Shown here: positions 22,769 to 34,139 of the stretch, piece by piece | How positions within the stretch are numbered: position 1 is the stretch's first letter | Layout: the number at the start of each line of letters is the position of its first letter | Made by a program: the position numbers and the translations under genes | Assembly (NCBI GenBank): GCA_023313575.1 | Contig: JAJTTP010000001.1 | Coordinates: 3,224,001 to 3,288,000, forward strand | Reading direction: 5' to 3' | DNA: 64,000 nucleotides | Source of the DNA: Eutypella sp. D-1 | Taxonomy: Eukaryota; Ascomycota; Sordariomycetes; Xylariales; Diatrypaceae | Notes under the pieces: generated by a model | Seen by the model: the letters and a program-made list of their open reading frames with translations, nothing else | Database searches by the model: none | What the model was told of the DNA's origin: nothing

Positions 22769-24809
22769 ATTGCCTACACGGGGATCCACGATCTCTGCTC
22801 GACTTATTTATATCGCCTTGTTCGCAGGACTCCCAGTGTTCCGTAAACTAGCGATGTGGTAACGATCGTAAATACATGGCAGAGGACTAAAATATCCCAC
22901 ACGGTCCTTACCAGAGACATAAAGCGAAGAATAGACATCGTTAAAGACACGGTTCCGGGCCCGGCATCTCGGCCGAGACCTGTCTGGAGAGACTAAGCAC
23001 CGCCCAGTGACACATGCCCAAATGAGGTCAGTGGTACATGATGTTACCCGCAGTGGCAGGCCCAATATAATATCCTGTACTATAAATACACAATACACAT
23101 GAAAGCAGAAATAGACGATCGTAAAAAGCTTTCGGCGGTGTTCGAGTAGGTTAAATTTTTGTGAAGTGATCGCCTATTTAGGTATCTTTTTAACGGAGAA
23201 GCCGGGCGTCGTCTACTTTCTTTGGCGTGTGGGTATATCAGGTTACCTACAGCGGATGGGGGTTGACGGGTAACCATAATTGCCTAGGCATTAAACGATG
23301 AAATAGAAAGTTTGTATTTCCGAGGGAATGGTACCGATCAAACCTGTCCTTTATCTTGCAGCATGCATGTGATGTCGGAGGTTATATTCTCGGAATGAGT
23401 GGCAGCATGATGTCTTATTGCGTGCATACATCCCTATGTATGGAATCCCTAGGTACGTAGGTAGTTAGATACTCCGTACCTGCTTGGTTGCCTGGGCTTG
23501 CCTGGGTAGACTGGGGACAGGGGAGCAAGGATGAAGGCTCCAGCACTGATTAATACAATACGTATATGTCTACAGAGCGATAATCGACCGGCCCGCCGAC
23601 CTCCGATGTCAATGGATATGGAGTTACTAACATGACAGATAAACCCTATGAGATATCTAGGGCAGCTGTGGAATAGGCCTATTTTCTTAGTCGGAGTTGG
23701 GTGTTGCCGCTCGGGAAGGATCATTAAGGGATCCCCGTCTGGGTATTGTAACTTCAGGATGCAATCCATGAATTAGCGGGGGACATATGCCGTATAAAGA
23801 AGAAAGCATTTATAAAAGTTCGAACAGAAAAATAAAGATGTTTACGTAGGGTTTGGGACTCTGGGGTGGGTATGTCTTAAGTACTTCGTATGTATGATAT
23901 GCTATATGTGGATGGTATATAATTTGCTCTAACCAGACTTGCCATTGAGCCGCTGCGTAGCCGCTGGCGGTGTTCCAGTTGAAACAATCACCACTCTGCC
24001 CCTATACAGTCCATCTCCATCGCTAAAGCGCTACCTAGAATGAATGGAACGCAGGTACAGGACAGTCTTTTTGAGTTTGTACTTAGTAAGACGGAATTTG
24101 AAGAATGCGGGGAGAAAAGTCGGGTGTAACTATTTTCGGGTACACTATACCAAGCCAGGAAAGAAGTAGGCAAAGTTGAGGACCTGTTGCTTCAGGGGTG
24201 TAGTAGTGGCTTCGTGTACTTAGTATGATTCATGAAAAGGGCTTGATAAAAGGGAGAAGTTAGCGCCTCCTGGCCGGGCTTGACCAGGGCTGCCACGGCT
24301 GCCAACCTGGACTTGGATTTGGACTTGGACTTGGCACCTCACCTGCACACCTATTACCTAGCTCTCGTAAGTACTTACCTAGTAGGTAAATTAGACACCT
24401 GTAAAACTGGATCCTTGGAAACATCCAGTTACTTACTAGTTTAAGTGCCTAGATAGGTATGATGTAGTGTGTAAGAGAGCCCTGGAGGTACCTTAACCTC
24501 ATTCATTTTCTTCACTTCTATCCATTGTTTTCCCTCCTCCAGCTTGCGTACTTCCTTACTTTATTTACTCTTAGTAGAACTTATTGATACAAGCCCTGAT
24601 TGCATTCCAACCCTCCTCCCCCCCCCAATTCCCATTGAGATCCTTCCCATTCCCCCTTTACAGGATTTTTTTCAAGGACCCTATCATTTAAAATAAAAGT
24701 ATTCATAATCCATTAAATAACCAACCGCGTTCTCCGTAGAATGATTTAACATCGAAATACTTCTCTCTCCTACTGGACATAGGCAATGCTTGCTTCGAGT
24801 TTCTAGCGA
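22769..24809. other. Gene-poor 2-kb stretch with pyrimidine-rich leader
   Basis: No supported gene is seen. Short frames such as 23449-23769 lack motifs. Near 24307-24333 a TTGGAC hexamer recurs in tandem (TTGGACTTGGATTTGGACTTGGAC). About 24510-24680 is rich in C and T runs, a common feature of fungal promoters and 5' leaders, and precedes the GT90 gene. Confidence 0.5.
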
Positions 24810-26610
24810 ATGTTAAAAGACAATCGCAGACTTAGCAGCCTTCACCCCCTTCGCACCGCCACCAGCACGATGCTGGCCGCACCCCGTGGAAAGGTGTTGA
24901 CCATCGGCGTCGCATCTGTCCTTACCGTCATTCTCATATTCCTAGCTTTACAAGAGAGCGAATACTCCCCCACGAAGTTCGCCTCTAATATCGGATACCT
25001 TGGAACATCCGGGCAGAAAACCTCAGGCGAAAAAGGCGATTCCGATTCCGATTTTGATTCCCTCCCGCATCAGGAAGTCCCGACGACATCATCATCAGCG
25101 CCGACAACCACCCCGACGCCGCTATCCCAGGACACCCAAGTAGTTCCCACTCCGATAAGCTCTACTGATTGGGAGTTCAAGTGGGAGCGCGATGAGCGAA
25201 ACCTGGGTTTGTCCGAGGAGCAATGCCAGGCTGCCTTCCCCCTTCAGTATGCCGAGATTGAGAGAGCCCGCGATTGGCATGCATCGCAGGGTGGCATCTC
25301 GGAGGATCAGATCAAGCTATGGATTAACGAACCCGATAAGGCCCATGGCCAGATCAGGATAATGATATACGATGGCGATGTAAGTTCACCCACGCACCCA
25401 CTCACCCACCCGAAATTTACGAGATTCTACGATCTGCCTCCCCAGGCGAATGTGAAAACTAAAACATCTCTTCCCCATGACAGATGTACGTTGTTGGTGA
25501 GAAACAGGGCGTTGTCGATAGAGCACGATACCTCCAGGGTGGAAGCATGATCTACCGAGCTATCACCGCCATCCCCGACCCGAGCGTGCTTCCCAATATC
25601 GAATTCACCCTCGACAGGATGGACCACCCCAATCCCGAACCCCAGCGACCTGGCAGGGTGGCCTGGGGCTGGACCCGCCACGTGGACGATAACAATACTT
25701 GGGTCATGCCCGATTTCAACGGCTGGGCCTCGTCTCACTGGGACACCGTCGGCGGGTACCGCGCGTTCCGGGAGCGGTCCAAGAAGTTCCTGACGCCCTT
25801 TAGCGAGAAGACGAAGAAGGCCCTGTGGAGAGGCCAGATCGACGTCGGGCAGAAAATCAGCCAGGTCCGAAAGCAGCTGCTCGAGGTGTCCAAGGACAAG
25901 GACTGGAGCGACATTGAGCAGATTCGCTGGGGCACTGACATCGGCAAACCAGTCCAGATGGAAGAGCATTGCAAGTGGCAGTTTCTTATTCACACCGAGG
26001 GCAACTCTTGGAGTGGCCGGCTGCGCAACCTCGTCAACTGCAACTCGGCCGTCATCATCCACAACCCACTCAACTATACCGCTCACTTCTACTCGGTCCT
26101 TCAGCCCGATGGTCCTAACCAGGTACGGCCCGCCCTACAGCCACCCTAGTCTAGCGGATCCTACTATGAATCCTACTATGGATCCTACTATGGATCCTAC
26201 TATGGTACCTCTATTTCGCTGTTATGTCTGCTAACATTGCTGCCACACAGAATTACATTGCCGTCAAAAACGACTGGTCCGACCTCGACGAGAAGATGAA
26301 CTACTATCTGGAGCACCAGGACGAGGCGGAGCGGATCGGGGAGGAGATGCGGAGCACGCTGCGGAACCGGTACATGACACCGGCAGCGGAGGCGTGCTAC
26401 ATTCGACGCATGATTTATGAGTTCGCCAAAGTACAGCAATTCGAGCCGAAACTTTACAAGGAGGTCAAGGATGATGATGGCGTGACGCATGAGAAGATGC
26501 GCGGCTACAGCTGGGAGCGCTTCGTCTTCCGCAAGCCCGCGCCCTTCGACATCCCGCCACCACCTGACGACTACTTCTTCAAGTCCAACCAGATTGATTT
26601 CGAAGACTGA
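24810..26610 (+). CDS. Type II membrane glycosyltransferase, GT90/CAP10-like, 3 exons
   Basis: Exons 24810-25379, 25484-26122 and 26251-26610 join in phase 0 to give 522 residues. Residues about 28-48 (KVLTIGVASVLTVILIFLAL) form a single signal anchor, followed by a Ser/Thr/Pro-rich stem, so it is a lumenal Golgi-type enzyme. The catalytic part has GSMIYRAITAIPDP, then WGWTRHVDDNNTWVMPDFNGWA, then KKALWRGQID, then the GT90 signature HTEGNSWSGRLRNLVNCNSAV. Members transfer xylose, glucose or related sugars to glycans; in Cryptococcus relatives act in capsule synthesis. Donor and acceptor cannot be named here. Intron 2 holds a 12-bp tandem repeat. Confidence 0.9.
26157..26204. repeat. 12-bp tandem repeat inside intron 2 of the GT90 gene
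   Basis: Four contiguous copies of GGATCCTACTAT are present, the second with a single G-to-A change. They lie wholly within the 128-nt intron 26123-26250, so length change would not alter the protein unless splicing is affected. Confidence 0.9.
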
Positions 26611-27582
26611 TTGCAAGACGGGTGAATGCCAGGTGGTAATTAGAACATGGGTGGGAGCGGGTATTTCCTTTTGTTATCGCGTCCATGGATTGGAACGGGC
26701 TGTGAAAAATATTTCCCTAAAAAATATCTATTCGGTCGGCGTCATAGGTCAGGTGGTTCGCACATTTGAGGAATGATAAAACTTCCTTTTTCATGATAGG
26801 TCTGGCATAAGTGAGCATACTATCAATGTCTGCTACGGTTGTATATAAGAATATGAGTCGGAGGAGATCTATACGGGTAATCAACGAATATGTATACCTT
26901 TTAAAGGTTTAAGCCCCTAGCCCGCCCGTCTGACCACTGACAAACCAGTACTGAGAGACTGGGCATGGTGAACTAACTACTCAGCAGCCTTAACCCCCAA
27001 TACTTTTCATACCATGTAGGCAACAGGACATATGCTAGTGCTTCGACCTCGGCATAATCAGTGAAACAAGAGATGGCATGGACTCCAGTGTATCGGTACC
27101 TGACTGAAGCAGACACCGAGTCTGCGGTTACGTTACGCAGGAGTTCACCCTTCGCTATGAAGCTGCGGTTCTGATGCAGATTTCATCCCAACCTCGTGTC
27201 CCTAGCCTGGGATTCCGATTTCTGAACCTGTTGGGTAACTGGAGTGGATAAAGAGATCCTTAGTAAACCAGTCCAAGAGGGAAGCATTCTTTGAGTGCGG
27301 GCCTATTGTCACCCTGACGTTGTTTCTGGGCTTGACACGGGGTATGCTGGAAGCTACGTCGTATAGCAAAGAGATGGATAAATCTTGAACCGTTGCCTTC
27401 TTCTATTAGGTTTGCCATAAGAACTTTAAGTACCGTACTGATACTGCCCTCAAAATCCATACACGAACATGATTCTCCTAATTATACTCAGGGGCCGCTG
27501 TCGCATCTACAACTGTTTTCTCTTTTCGCCGGTCAGGGAACCGATACCAAAAATCACGAGACATCCCACACTTTAGACCACC
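26611..27582. other. Intergenic, no gene seen
   Basis: This 970-nt stretch lies downstream of the GT90 gene and upstream of the small secreted candidate. Short frames on both strands carry no motif. Confidence 0.5.
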
Positions 27583-28126
27583 ATGAGGAGCATTCCCATG
27601 TACCTCGCGATCGGTCTTATCGTGCTCTCGCAGATATACGGTTATCCCACCAAAGCCAGCCCGACACCCTCAATGTGAGTAGTCATCCACCTTTCTGATG
27701 TAGCCCAAGCGCTCCCTACCGACAGTCTCACCTCGTCATGTACCGAGTTCCTGCCCATGCACTTGCTTGCCTTACCCACCTTGGGCCATATCCACGCTAG
27801 GCAGGAGAGCATCTACTAACGGAAAACTCCTTCCGCATCCCAGCGCCGCTGCTGTAGCTCCATCGGGGCTCACACATCCCCCGGACCACGTATCTCTTGA
27901 AGCCTCAGCCTTGCTCCCCGATGACGAGGTAATCATCGTGACGACGCAGGCGGACGCGGACGCGCTGTCAGCGCACTACCACCACGAAGTGCGTGTCGAG
28001 GCCGTCGCAGGCCGCCTCGTCTACGTACATGTCCAGGTAGCCTGCAGTTGGCACCTTTGTCTGTCGTCTATTGAATGCGGAGGCCGCCCTGACTGTGGCT
28101 CTTGCTACATCTTGTGGTGCGCCTGA
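27583..28126 (+). CDS. Candidate small secreted cysteine-rich protein, 2 exons
   Basis: Exon 1 (27583-27674) encodes MRSIPMYLAIGLIVLSQIYG followed by YPTKASPTPS, a clear signal peptide. A GTGAGT...GGCAG intron of 130 nt joins it in phase 2 to exon 2 (27805-28126), giving 137 residues. The mature part has a Pro/Ala-rich stretch, then DDEVIIVTTQADADALSAHY, and ends in a segment of about 30 residues with six cysteines (in contexts ACSW, HLCL, IECG, PDCG, SCYI and LWCA). Alternatively the GTAGCC after VYVHVQ (about 28035) could be a splice donor, which would remove the cysteine-rich tail. I do not recognise a family. The base composition of exon 2 is coding-like up to about 28040 and less so after, so the tail is uncertain. 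Confidence 0.42.
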
Positions 28127-28507
28127 TCCGAGCCGTGCGCGTTGGAATCACATTTTACACCTGGGTAGTTAGGTCTTGGTGTAGTTAAGAGACGTTTCGT
28201 AGCCTCGGAAGCTCCTTAGATCACTGGGGAATGTAGACTTTCCTTTCACTATTTCGCGAGATAGATGTGCACAGTAGCCAACGAGTCACTTCTCCCTACA
28301 CTTTTGGCGTCCAGTTTGCGGCAAGTGATGTTGATGAACGTGTATATGGAATTGCAAGCGTAACTAAATGTAATAGTATCATGACGAAGTCTCTAGTTCT
28401 AGCTCTCGACTACGTTGGACAGGAACATTTCCGTTTTGTTAGGGCTATCAGAAAGATTGCAACGCTAACGCCATATCCTTGGAAAGCAATCGTCGTCTAA
28501 TACGTAC
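28127..28507. other. Intergenic between convergent genes
   Basis: This 380-nt gap lies between convergent genes and should hold both transcript ends. No supported feature; a frame at 28267-28500 has no recognisable motif. Confidence 0.45.
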
Positions 28508-29446
28508 TTATGTCTCCCATGGGCTTCCCCAAATACGTGTCATGTCCGGTCGTCTAGATTCCCTCCGAAACTTCTCTCGCAGCCTTTCGATGTTGATGTT
28601 TACGGTACTCTCCGAGACCCAGATGCAATCTCTCCGGTTTGGTCTCGAGAGAGGAAACAGCTTATTCGCGACAATCCAATAAATTTCACTAACAAAGGCA
28701 TCCCGCTCCTGCTCAACTTCGTAGTTTCGAGGTAGGATGTGTGACCCCTTGAGTTGAATGTATCTTCTGTACGAAGAGCTCCAGGCTTGAAGACTATCCA
28801 AAGCCGCGTATTGAAGGGCCCTGAAAGTAGGGCCGTGTCTACTCGACCTGATCCCAATAGTGTTGCGGCTATCCCTCACGCACTGGGTCTCGCGGCAGAT
28901 GAACGAGCCGAGATATGCGTGTATCATCTCATGAACAAGCGTCTCTAGTAAGGAGTGAATTCGGCGTACTTTCCTAGCGCCAATGGGTATCTCGATTTTG
29001 TGCCTGGGGATGCCATTCACTGGATTCATCTCAATACACCAGCCCCCGTGGCGTCCCCTGTTGTCCTGGACCGCGTCCTGTCTGATCAGCTGAAGGCTTA
29101 ATATCGATGACTCCTTCTCCGTGAGCGTGCCGAAAAAGAACAAGTGGTCTAAACACTTCATGATAGAGAAAAAGTACCGGTCCAGCCGCGGATTGAACGG
29201 ACTTTTTTCAATCCTGGTCAGATCTGTGAGGAGATTAAGCAGATATTTAAGCTCCGCCAAATGCCGTTGCTGGTCCAACATTAACGCTTCCCCTAGTAGT
29301 TTGTAAAAGCTGACTACAGTTCTCTCAAGCAAACGCTTTGCTGTATATGAAAAGGGAATGAGAGATAGCGACCCCAATCGAACGCCTGTATCCACATGAG
29401 AGTGTGTTTCGGGACATGGTGTGAGTCCCATAGCTTCGAACTCCAT
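28508..29446 (-). CDS. SprT-like zinc metallopeptidase domain protein, single exon
   Basis: The frame opens upstream at a TTG, but the first ATG is at 29446 (MEFEAMGLTPC), giving 312 residues. The centre has the HExxH zinc motif in ETLVHEMIHAYLG, followed about 35 residues later by RHGPTFRALQYAAL, where a third histidine ligand sits as in SprT/Spartan domains. A conserved-looking lead-in, GGWCIEMNP and IEIPIG, precedes it. The zinc-ribbon and PCNA-interaction parts of Spartan are not evident. Fungi carry several small SprT-like proteins, usually of unknown role; Spartan and Wss1 remove DNA-protein crosslinks. No introns and no signal peptide, so it is probably nuclear or cytosolic (inference). 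Compared with its neighbours it is relatively AT-rich and arginine-rich. Confidence 0.82.
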   Translation of the reverse strand: MEFEAMGLTPCPETHSHVDTGVRLGSLSLIPFSYTAKRLLERTVVSFYKLLGEALMLDQQRHLAELKYLLNLLTDLTRIEKSPFNPRLDRYFFSIMKCLDHLFFFGTLTEKESSILSLQLIRQDAVQDNRGRHGGWCIEMNPVNGIPRHKIEIPIGARKVRRIHSLLETLVHEMIHAYLGSFICRETQCVRDSRNTIGIRSSRHGPTFRALQYAALDSLQAWSSSYRRYIQLKGSHILPRNYEVEQERDAFVSEIYWIVANKLFPLSRPNRRDCIWVSESTVNINIERLREKFRRESRRPDMTRIWGSPWET

Positions 29447-30400
29447 TGTGTTGATTACAATAGACGCGTGAATTGTCTTGTACAAGTGAACACTGTTTTA
29501 GAGTTAACCTGGATGTGGTATAATCGTATCGTGATGTGATATACTAATGCAGTGAACATCCCAAGTAGAAGTTACAATGCTCTTGTTATATAGACCAGCA
29601 TGATAGTCATAGAACAAGGCCTATTGTTTCTCGAATGTCGTGACCGGGTCCTAATTTTGATGGTGCCGACACAACTACCCGAGACTAGATACTGTAACAA
29701 GTAAGTAGAATCAGTTTTAACCGACATCCGAAGATTACGAAAGTAATAGGAGTTAATTGAAGAGCCGAGACACTATTTGAGCCCACGAGTTTGTTCGAGA
29801 ACCACCTCCACTAGGACGATAAGTCAATTCCGAACAGCAGCTTGGCAAGAACTTGCACTGTTCGTCGATGGATCTCAGCATGATGTGAAGCAGTATTGAA
29901 CACTCGACACGGAGGAGTCCGCGGTCAGGCAGATCGTGGTAGTGCGCGAATACATATTCCCTTCGGAGTTTTGCCAGACCAGCCGGCCCCCTTATACCGT
30001 AGCGCCCGTCCTACGGCTTATAGTGGGGCCGAAAGATCGGTTTCATTCAGACGGAGCCATGGAGAACCCGGGGCTTCCGCTCGTTCCGCCCCGAACGACG
30101 CTGTGCCGTTCTTCGCTCATACTCATCCTCCACTCCTATACCTACCCCGTCTCGATACCCGGCACCAAGGACCAAGCCTATTTTATGAGCTCACAAAGTA
30201 TGGAGTCCTTCACGTGTAAGCCCGGGGCCCGGGCCATCCCAATATGGATCCTTCACTCCTTATAGCAATATGATGATTTCTACCATATCTATATCACTGG
30301 GCTCTGCTGAATGTGATATTACCCTAGAGACCTACGCAATACCTAAGAAATACATACATCCACTTCTCTAGCTAACGTACAATACACAACTTCCCTATTT
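29447..30400. other. Intergenic, with one GC-richer open patch
   Basis: About 29900-30240 is noticeably more GC-rich than its surroundings and is open in two plus-strand frames (29896-30219 and 29936-30265). Neither gives a recognisable motif, and I cannot join it to the gene at 30401. It may be a degraded exon, part of an unannotated gene, or chance. Confidence 0.4.
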
Positions 30401-31587
30401 CTATGTTGACGTAATACTAACACTCACCTCTGCAGCACCCACAGCGAGGTTATCGGCGCGTGCCACGAGGAGCAGCACTTTGGCTTTTCCCACTTGCCTC
30501 CCGACGAAGTTATACACCCCATCGGCGGTGCCGTTGCCAGTCGGCGTTACCACCGCGACAGGGCGCGTCCCATAGCTGCCAGGAGTCGGCTCAGCCGGCT
30601 TGATCGCGTGCGTGCCCTTTGCGTCGGCCAATCGGAAGCTGAATGCGGCGCTGCGTGGGCCCTCATACGAGGAAGGCGTCTGTAACTTCGTGTTGGGTTT
30701 CAGCTGCGCGCTGGAAGGCACGGCGCCCTTGAGTAAGTGCGCGTCGAGGGCGCCTGCGAGAGGCAGAAGGAGCTTGTCTAGGATTGGGTTGGTGGATGGT
30801 GTAGCCTGTGAGGTAGTGGTGGAGGCGGAGCTGCCTTGTGTCCCACTTCCTGTGCTAATTGCAATGCCCGTGCTACTAGCAGTAGGGTTTTTCGTCGTCT
30901 TGCTAGTCGCTGGCTGTGGCGCTGTCTTCGGCGTCTGGGAGACTGTCCAAGAGAAGTGGGAGATAAGAACCAGTACACGCCCACATCTAGACAAACAGGA
31001 TAGCAGGGCGCGATGAAGACGAAGAAAGACAGGAGTGCTACGTGTGAAGAAATGACACCAAATGGAGAAGATAAGATGAGAACTTTACCTTGAGGCCCCA
31101 AGGGTGGTACCACTTGCAACCTGACCCAGATTGCATCCCGCACCCAGAAGACGCTAGCACCAGTGAGCAGCGAGACCTGGCCTAGTGGCTTGTCCGTCTT
31201 CCTAGTGACAGTGGAGACGTCGGCATCAAATGTGCTAAGGTACTGTCGCATAACCTCCTGGGCGGCCGCCGCCTCAGTGTAGTGGCCGATGTTGACTAGG
31301 ACGCGGCCCGAAGCGGCGCCATCAACGGCATATAGCACTTGGAAGTGGGTCGAGCGGGCCGATGCGCTGATGGTCTGCACTGTTGGTTTCTGGGAGACGA
31401 TACCGGCGGCCAGGCTGGCAATAGACTGAGGGTCCAGGGGTGCGTTGCTCTTGGTGGTGCTTGCGAGGTTTCCCGTCACGGCAGACCTGAATATCTCGCT
31501 CGGAGATATGGGTGGCAACTGAGGTGCCCGCGCTAGGGCAGGTCGAGATGCGGGTTCATTCGCAGGCGTTGTCGCCGGTGGGGCCAT
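30401..31587 (-). CDS. Unknown protein with Ser/Thr/Pro-rich linker, 2 exons
   Basis: Exon 1 runs from the ATG at 31587 to 31089 and exon 2 from 30942 to 30401. A 146-nt intron (GTAAAG...ACAG, phase 1) joins them to give 346 residues. The N-terminal half (about residues 1-165) is Pro/Ala-rich then compact, with HFQVLYAVDGAASGRVLVNIG and a segment YTEAAAAQEVMRQYLSTFDADV. A Ser/Thr/Pro linker (about 170-215) leads to a C-terminal part with FSFRLADAKGTHA and VGKAKVLLLVARADNLAVGA. No signal peptide or membrane helix is evident. I do not recognise the family. A good GTGAGT donor lies near the end of exon 2, so a further 3' exon is possible and the given stop may be intronic. Confidence 0.55.
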
Positions 31588-32686
31588 AATTGCTTGCGGC
31601 TGGGGTAGTAATACCAATAATCGTTGATTTCTTCGAACTGCTTAAGTAGAGAGTAAGAGCTCTCTGACTACGGTAATCGTGAAGCAAACTGCCGTAGAAA
31701 TAGAATTAGAGAAATTCTCCCTGAAGTGGAGCGCTGGACTCCTTATACCTGTTAACTTAGTATTTCGAGCGCCAGGAGGTTTGGTGGTTTACTGGGGCCT
31801 AGACTGGGGAGAAAAGTCCGATGTATTGGTAGAAACGGCGAATTAAGTGTATGTGTACATTCGTTTTTCAATGCTAAAGTTTTATTCTACTCCATGGTGT
31901 TTTAGAATAAGCAATATATAGCCTATAATGCGCAGAAAAAGTTTAATATACTAACTAGCCTTGTCTGCAACCACGTGGAATGAAAAGAGAGCAAATATGT
32001 ATAATTATCTAAGACAGCATCACTCAGCGGCGGATAAAGAAGGCGCTTGAACACGGCGTTCGATAGCTACGCTCCTTATTCCAATTATGATCTGAGACCA
32101 GGAAGGCTTATCAGCCAAAGCAATCCACTGGAGTCTAGACCGAGATGAATAGCTTAATGCGGTAGTATGATGACATTGCAATAGTCAAGTGGAATGAAGA
32201 GCTAGCTAAGAGGCAGATGTGACCAAGACAACATCACTCAGCGACGGATAGAGAACGGTCTCGAATGACCGACTTCCTCAGTGGCGGTCAATAGAAGCTG
32301 GAGGTAGCGAACACGGGTGTACCATATGATAGAATCATGGTCTTATGAAAGTGACTGGGTGAGAATGAGATAAATGGCTGTCTGGCGATTACTAAAAGTA
32401 ATGGGTGGTAGCTGCTTGCCTATGACGAACCAACTATATGAATATGTATTCTTGGTATCAGCAACACCCTTTCCCATAACTAGTCCGGCAGGCGTTGGAC
32501 AAAATAAGTAAGCCACCACCCACAATACCTCAGTGAAAACAGTGGCCACTTGATTATTTTACAACCTACTTCTTTATAAAAATGTTTTATAAAAGTGAAA
32601 TAATCACTTTTTATCTTTTGAATAACTGTTTCTTTCCTGGATTATACGGCAAAAGATTATAGCTATTACAATTCTACCAGTCAACA
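31588..32686. other. Intergenic with an imperfect direct repeat
   Basis: This stretch separates divergent genes. A segment reading AAGACAGCATCACTCAGCGG near 32012 recurs with G/A changes near 32225 (AAGACAACATCACTCAGCGA), about 213 nt apart. Surrounding bases also share GAATGAAxAG words. The differences are mostly transitions, as if an old duplication were lightly mutated. No gene is seen. Confidence 0.5.
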
Positions 32687-34139
32687 ATGGCTCAATTGGT
32701 CATTGCAAGCATCAGAAGGATCCCAAATGACGATGCCAACTTCGATGTTAGGCAAGGATTTGGAGGCAACGAACGACATACCGTCCGGCCGAATGATGTT
32801 ATCTTCGACTCAGCAGAGCCTGTTCCAGCCCCGGCCACTGAGGGCAGCCATCCTGCTGCCTTCCGCTTCGTTGCTAACCACATCCCACTCTCTGTCACTG
32901 GCACTTACGGCTTTCCAGTTGGCCCAGGGACCTATCGTCTGAGGGGTAATGGCCCTGGAAACTTCCAGATCTTCAGCGAGAGCTTCAACGTTACTGGGAA
33001 CCCCGGTGGGGCCGCGGTTGGGTTCACTGCCACTCTCTTCTCTAACCAGAATTTGAATCCGGGCTCTCCGTTCAAGGTCGCTGGGGACTGGACATGGACT
33101 CTCTTGCCAGTTGGTAATATCAACGGAGTCGCCAACAGCGGTGCCACCCGGCTTGAACTCTACTTTCTATTTGGTAGCCACGCCTTGCCGTATGTCTGGA
33201 ACGATCACTTCCTCGAGCTCATTCGTCTGTCATTTCCCGAATATGTCACCGTGGCCGGCGTGACGTGGGATAATCTCGAGGACCAGATTATCTGGGCCAT
33301 TGCGACCCGGCTGTGGAACCTCGGAGGAGCAAGCTTGTGGTACGATTCCCGCTACGGTGTCGGGGGCGCGGCGCAATGCCTGCTCGGTAGCAATTTCGAC
33401 TTAGAGAACATGATACTGCAGACGGTGAACATCTGTAACTGCTATGATCTGGCCTCCTTGGTCAAGTTGGCCCTCAATTCTCTTGGCAACAAGCCTGATC
33501 CGAACAACGCAAATAGTGAAATCCCTGTAAGTATTCCTATGCCGTTCTAATACTATATACAATTTGGCCTAGGGCCTCATCCACCTCACACATATATACT
33601 GAACGCATCTGCCCCACCATCCCTCCAATTTTCACCAAACACGCTAACAATTGGCATAGGTCGTCGCCGGGGTAGCTTTGAGTGCTGATAGGCCCTGGGG
33701 CTATATTCCCGCAGGTCCGCTGTTCGGGTGGGCAAATTCGCTAGCGCACTACTGCAACAACCCGTTCTGGGTCGGCCGGTACCTCAACGGCAGCATGGAT
33801 GCCGCGTCGAACGTGCCGCAGTACGATGCAGACCGCACCAGCTTCGGGGCCCACTGCTACACCGTGTTCAACCGCGGCAATGAGAGGCGCGTCATTGATA
33901 TATGCCACGGGACTATCACGGCTGGCAACAACTTTACCATCACTGGGGGAGGGTATAATGTCCCTACCTACCAGGCCGCTTCCATCGAACAGGGACCTAT
34001 TGCTTTCGGCGCTCCTCAGGCGCAGCGTATGTTAACTCCCCTTCGTACCTCTCAGCATGTTCCCTATCTTCTATGTGGCATTTGTGACTAACATGTTGGC
34101 GTATTTTTAGCTGTTAACATAACATGGGTTAACTTGTGA
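32687..34139 (+). CDS. Cys-His-Asp (transglutaminase-like) protein of unknown substrate, 3 exons
   Basis: Exons 32687-33526, 33660-34026 and 34111-34139 join in frame to give 411 residues. The first 150 residues look like a beta-rich domain (VTGTYGFPVGPGTYRL, GNPGGAAVGFTATLFSNQ). The rest fits a cysteine-hydrolase fold. Cys252 lies in ICNCYDLASLVKLALNSLG at the start of a helix. His345 lies in FGAHCYTVFN, and Asp360 in RRVIDICHG, 15 residues later. Order and spacing match the catalytic triad of transglutaminase-like/papain-like enzymes. There is no signal peptide. The last exon is only 29 nt and adds VNITWVNL; without it the frame would read through a GTATGT donor to a stop at 34091. The activity (protease, amidase, crosslinking) is unknown. 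Confidence 0.68.

Noticed and set aside
24307..24333. TTGGAC hexamer repeats as a regulatory array
   Set aside because: Only about four imperfect copies and no known binding-site match; simple slippage is sufficient.
29896..30265. GC-richer patch open in two plus-strand frames
   Set aside because: No recognisable motif in either frame and no in-frame link to the neighbouring gene; kept only as an intergenic remark.
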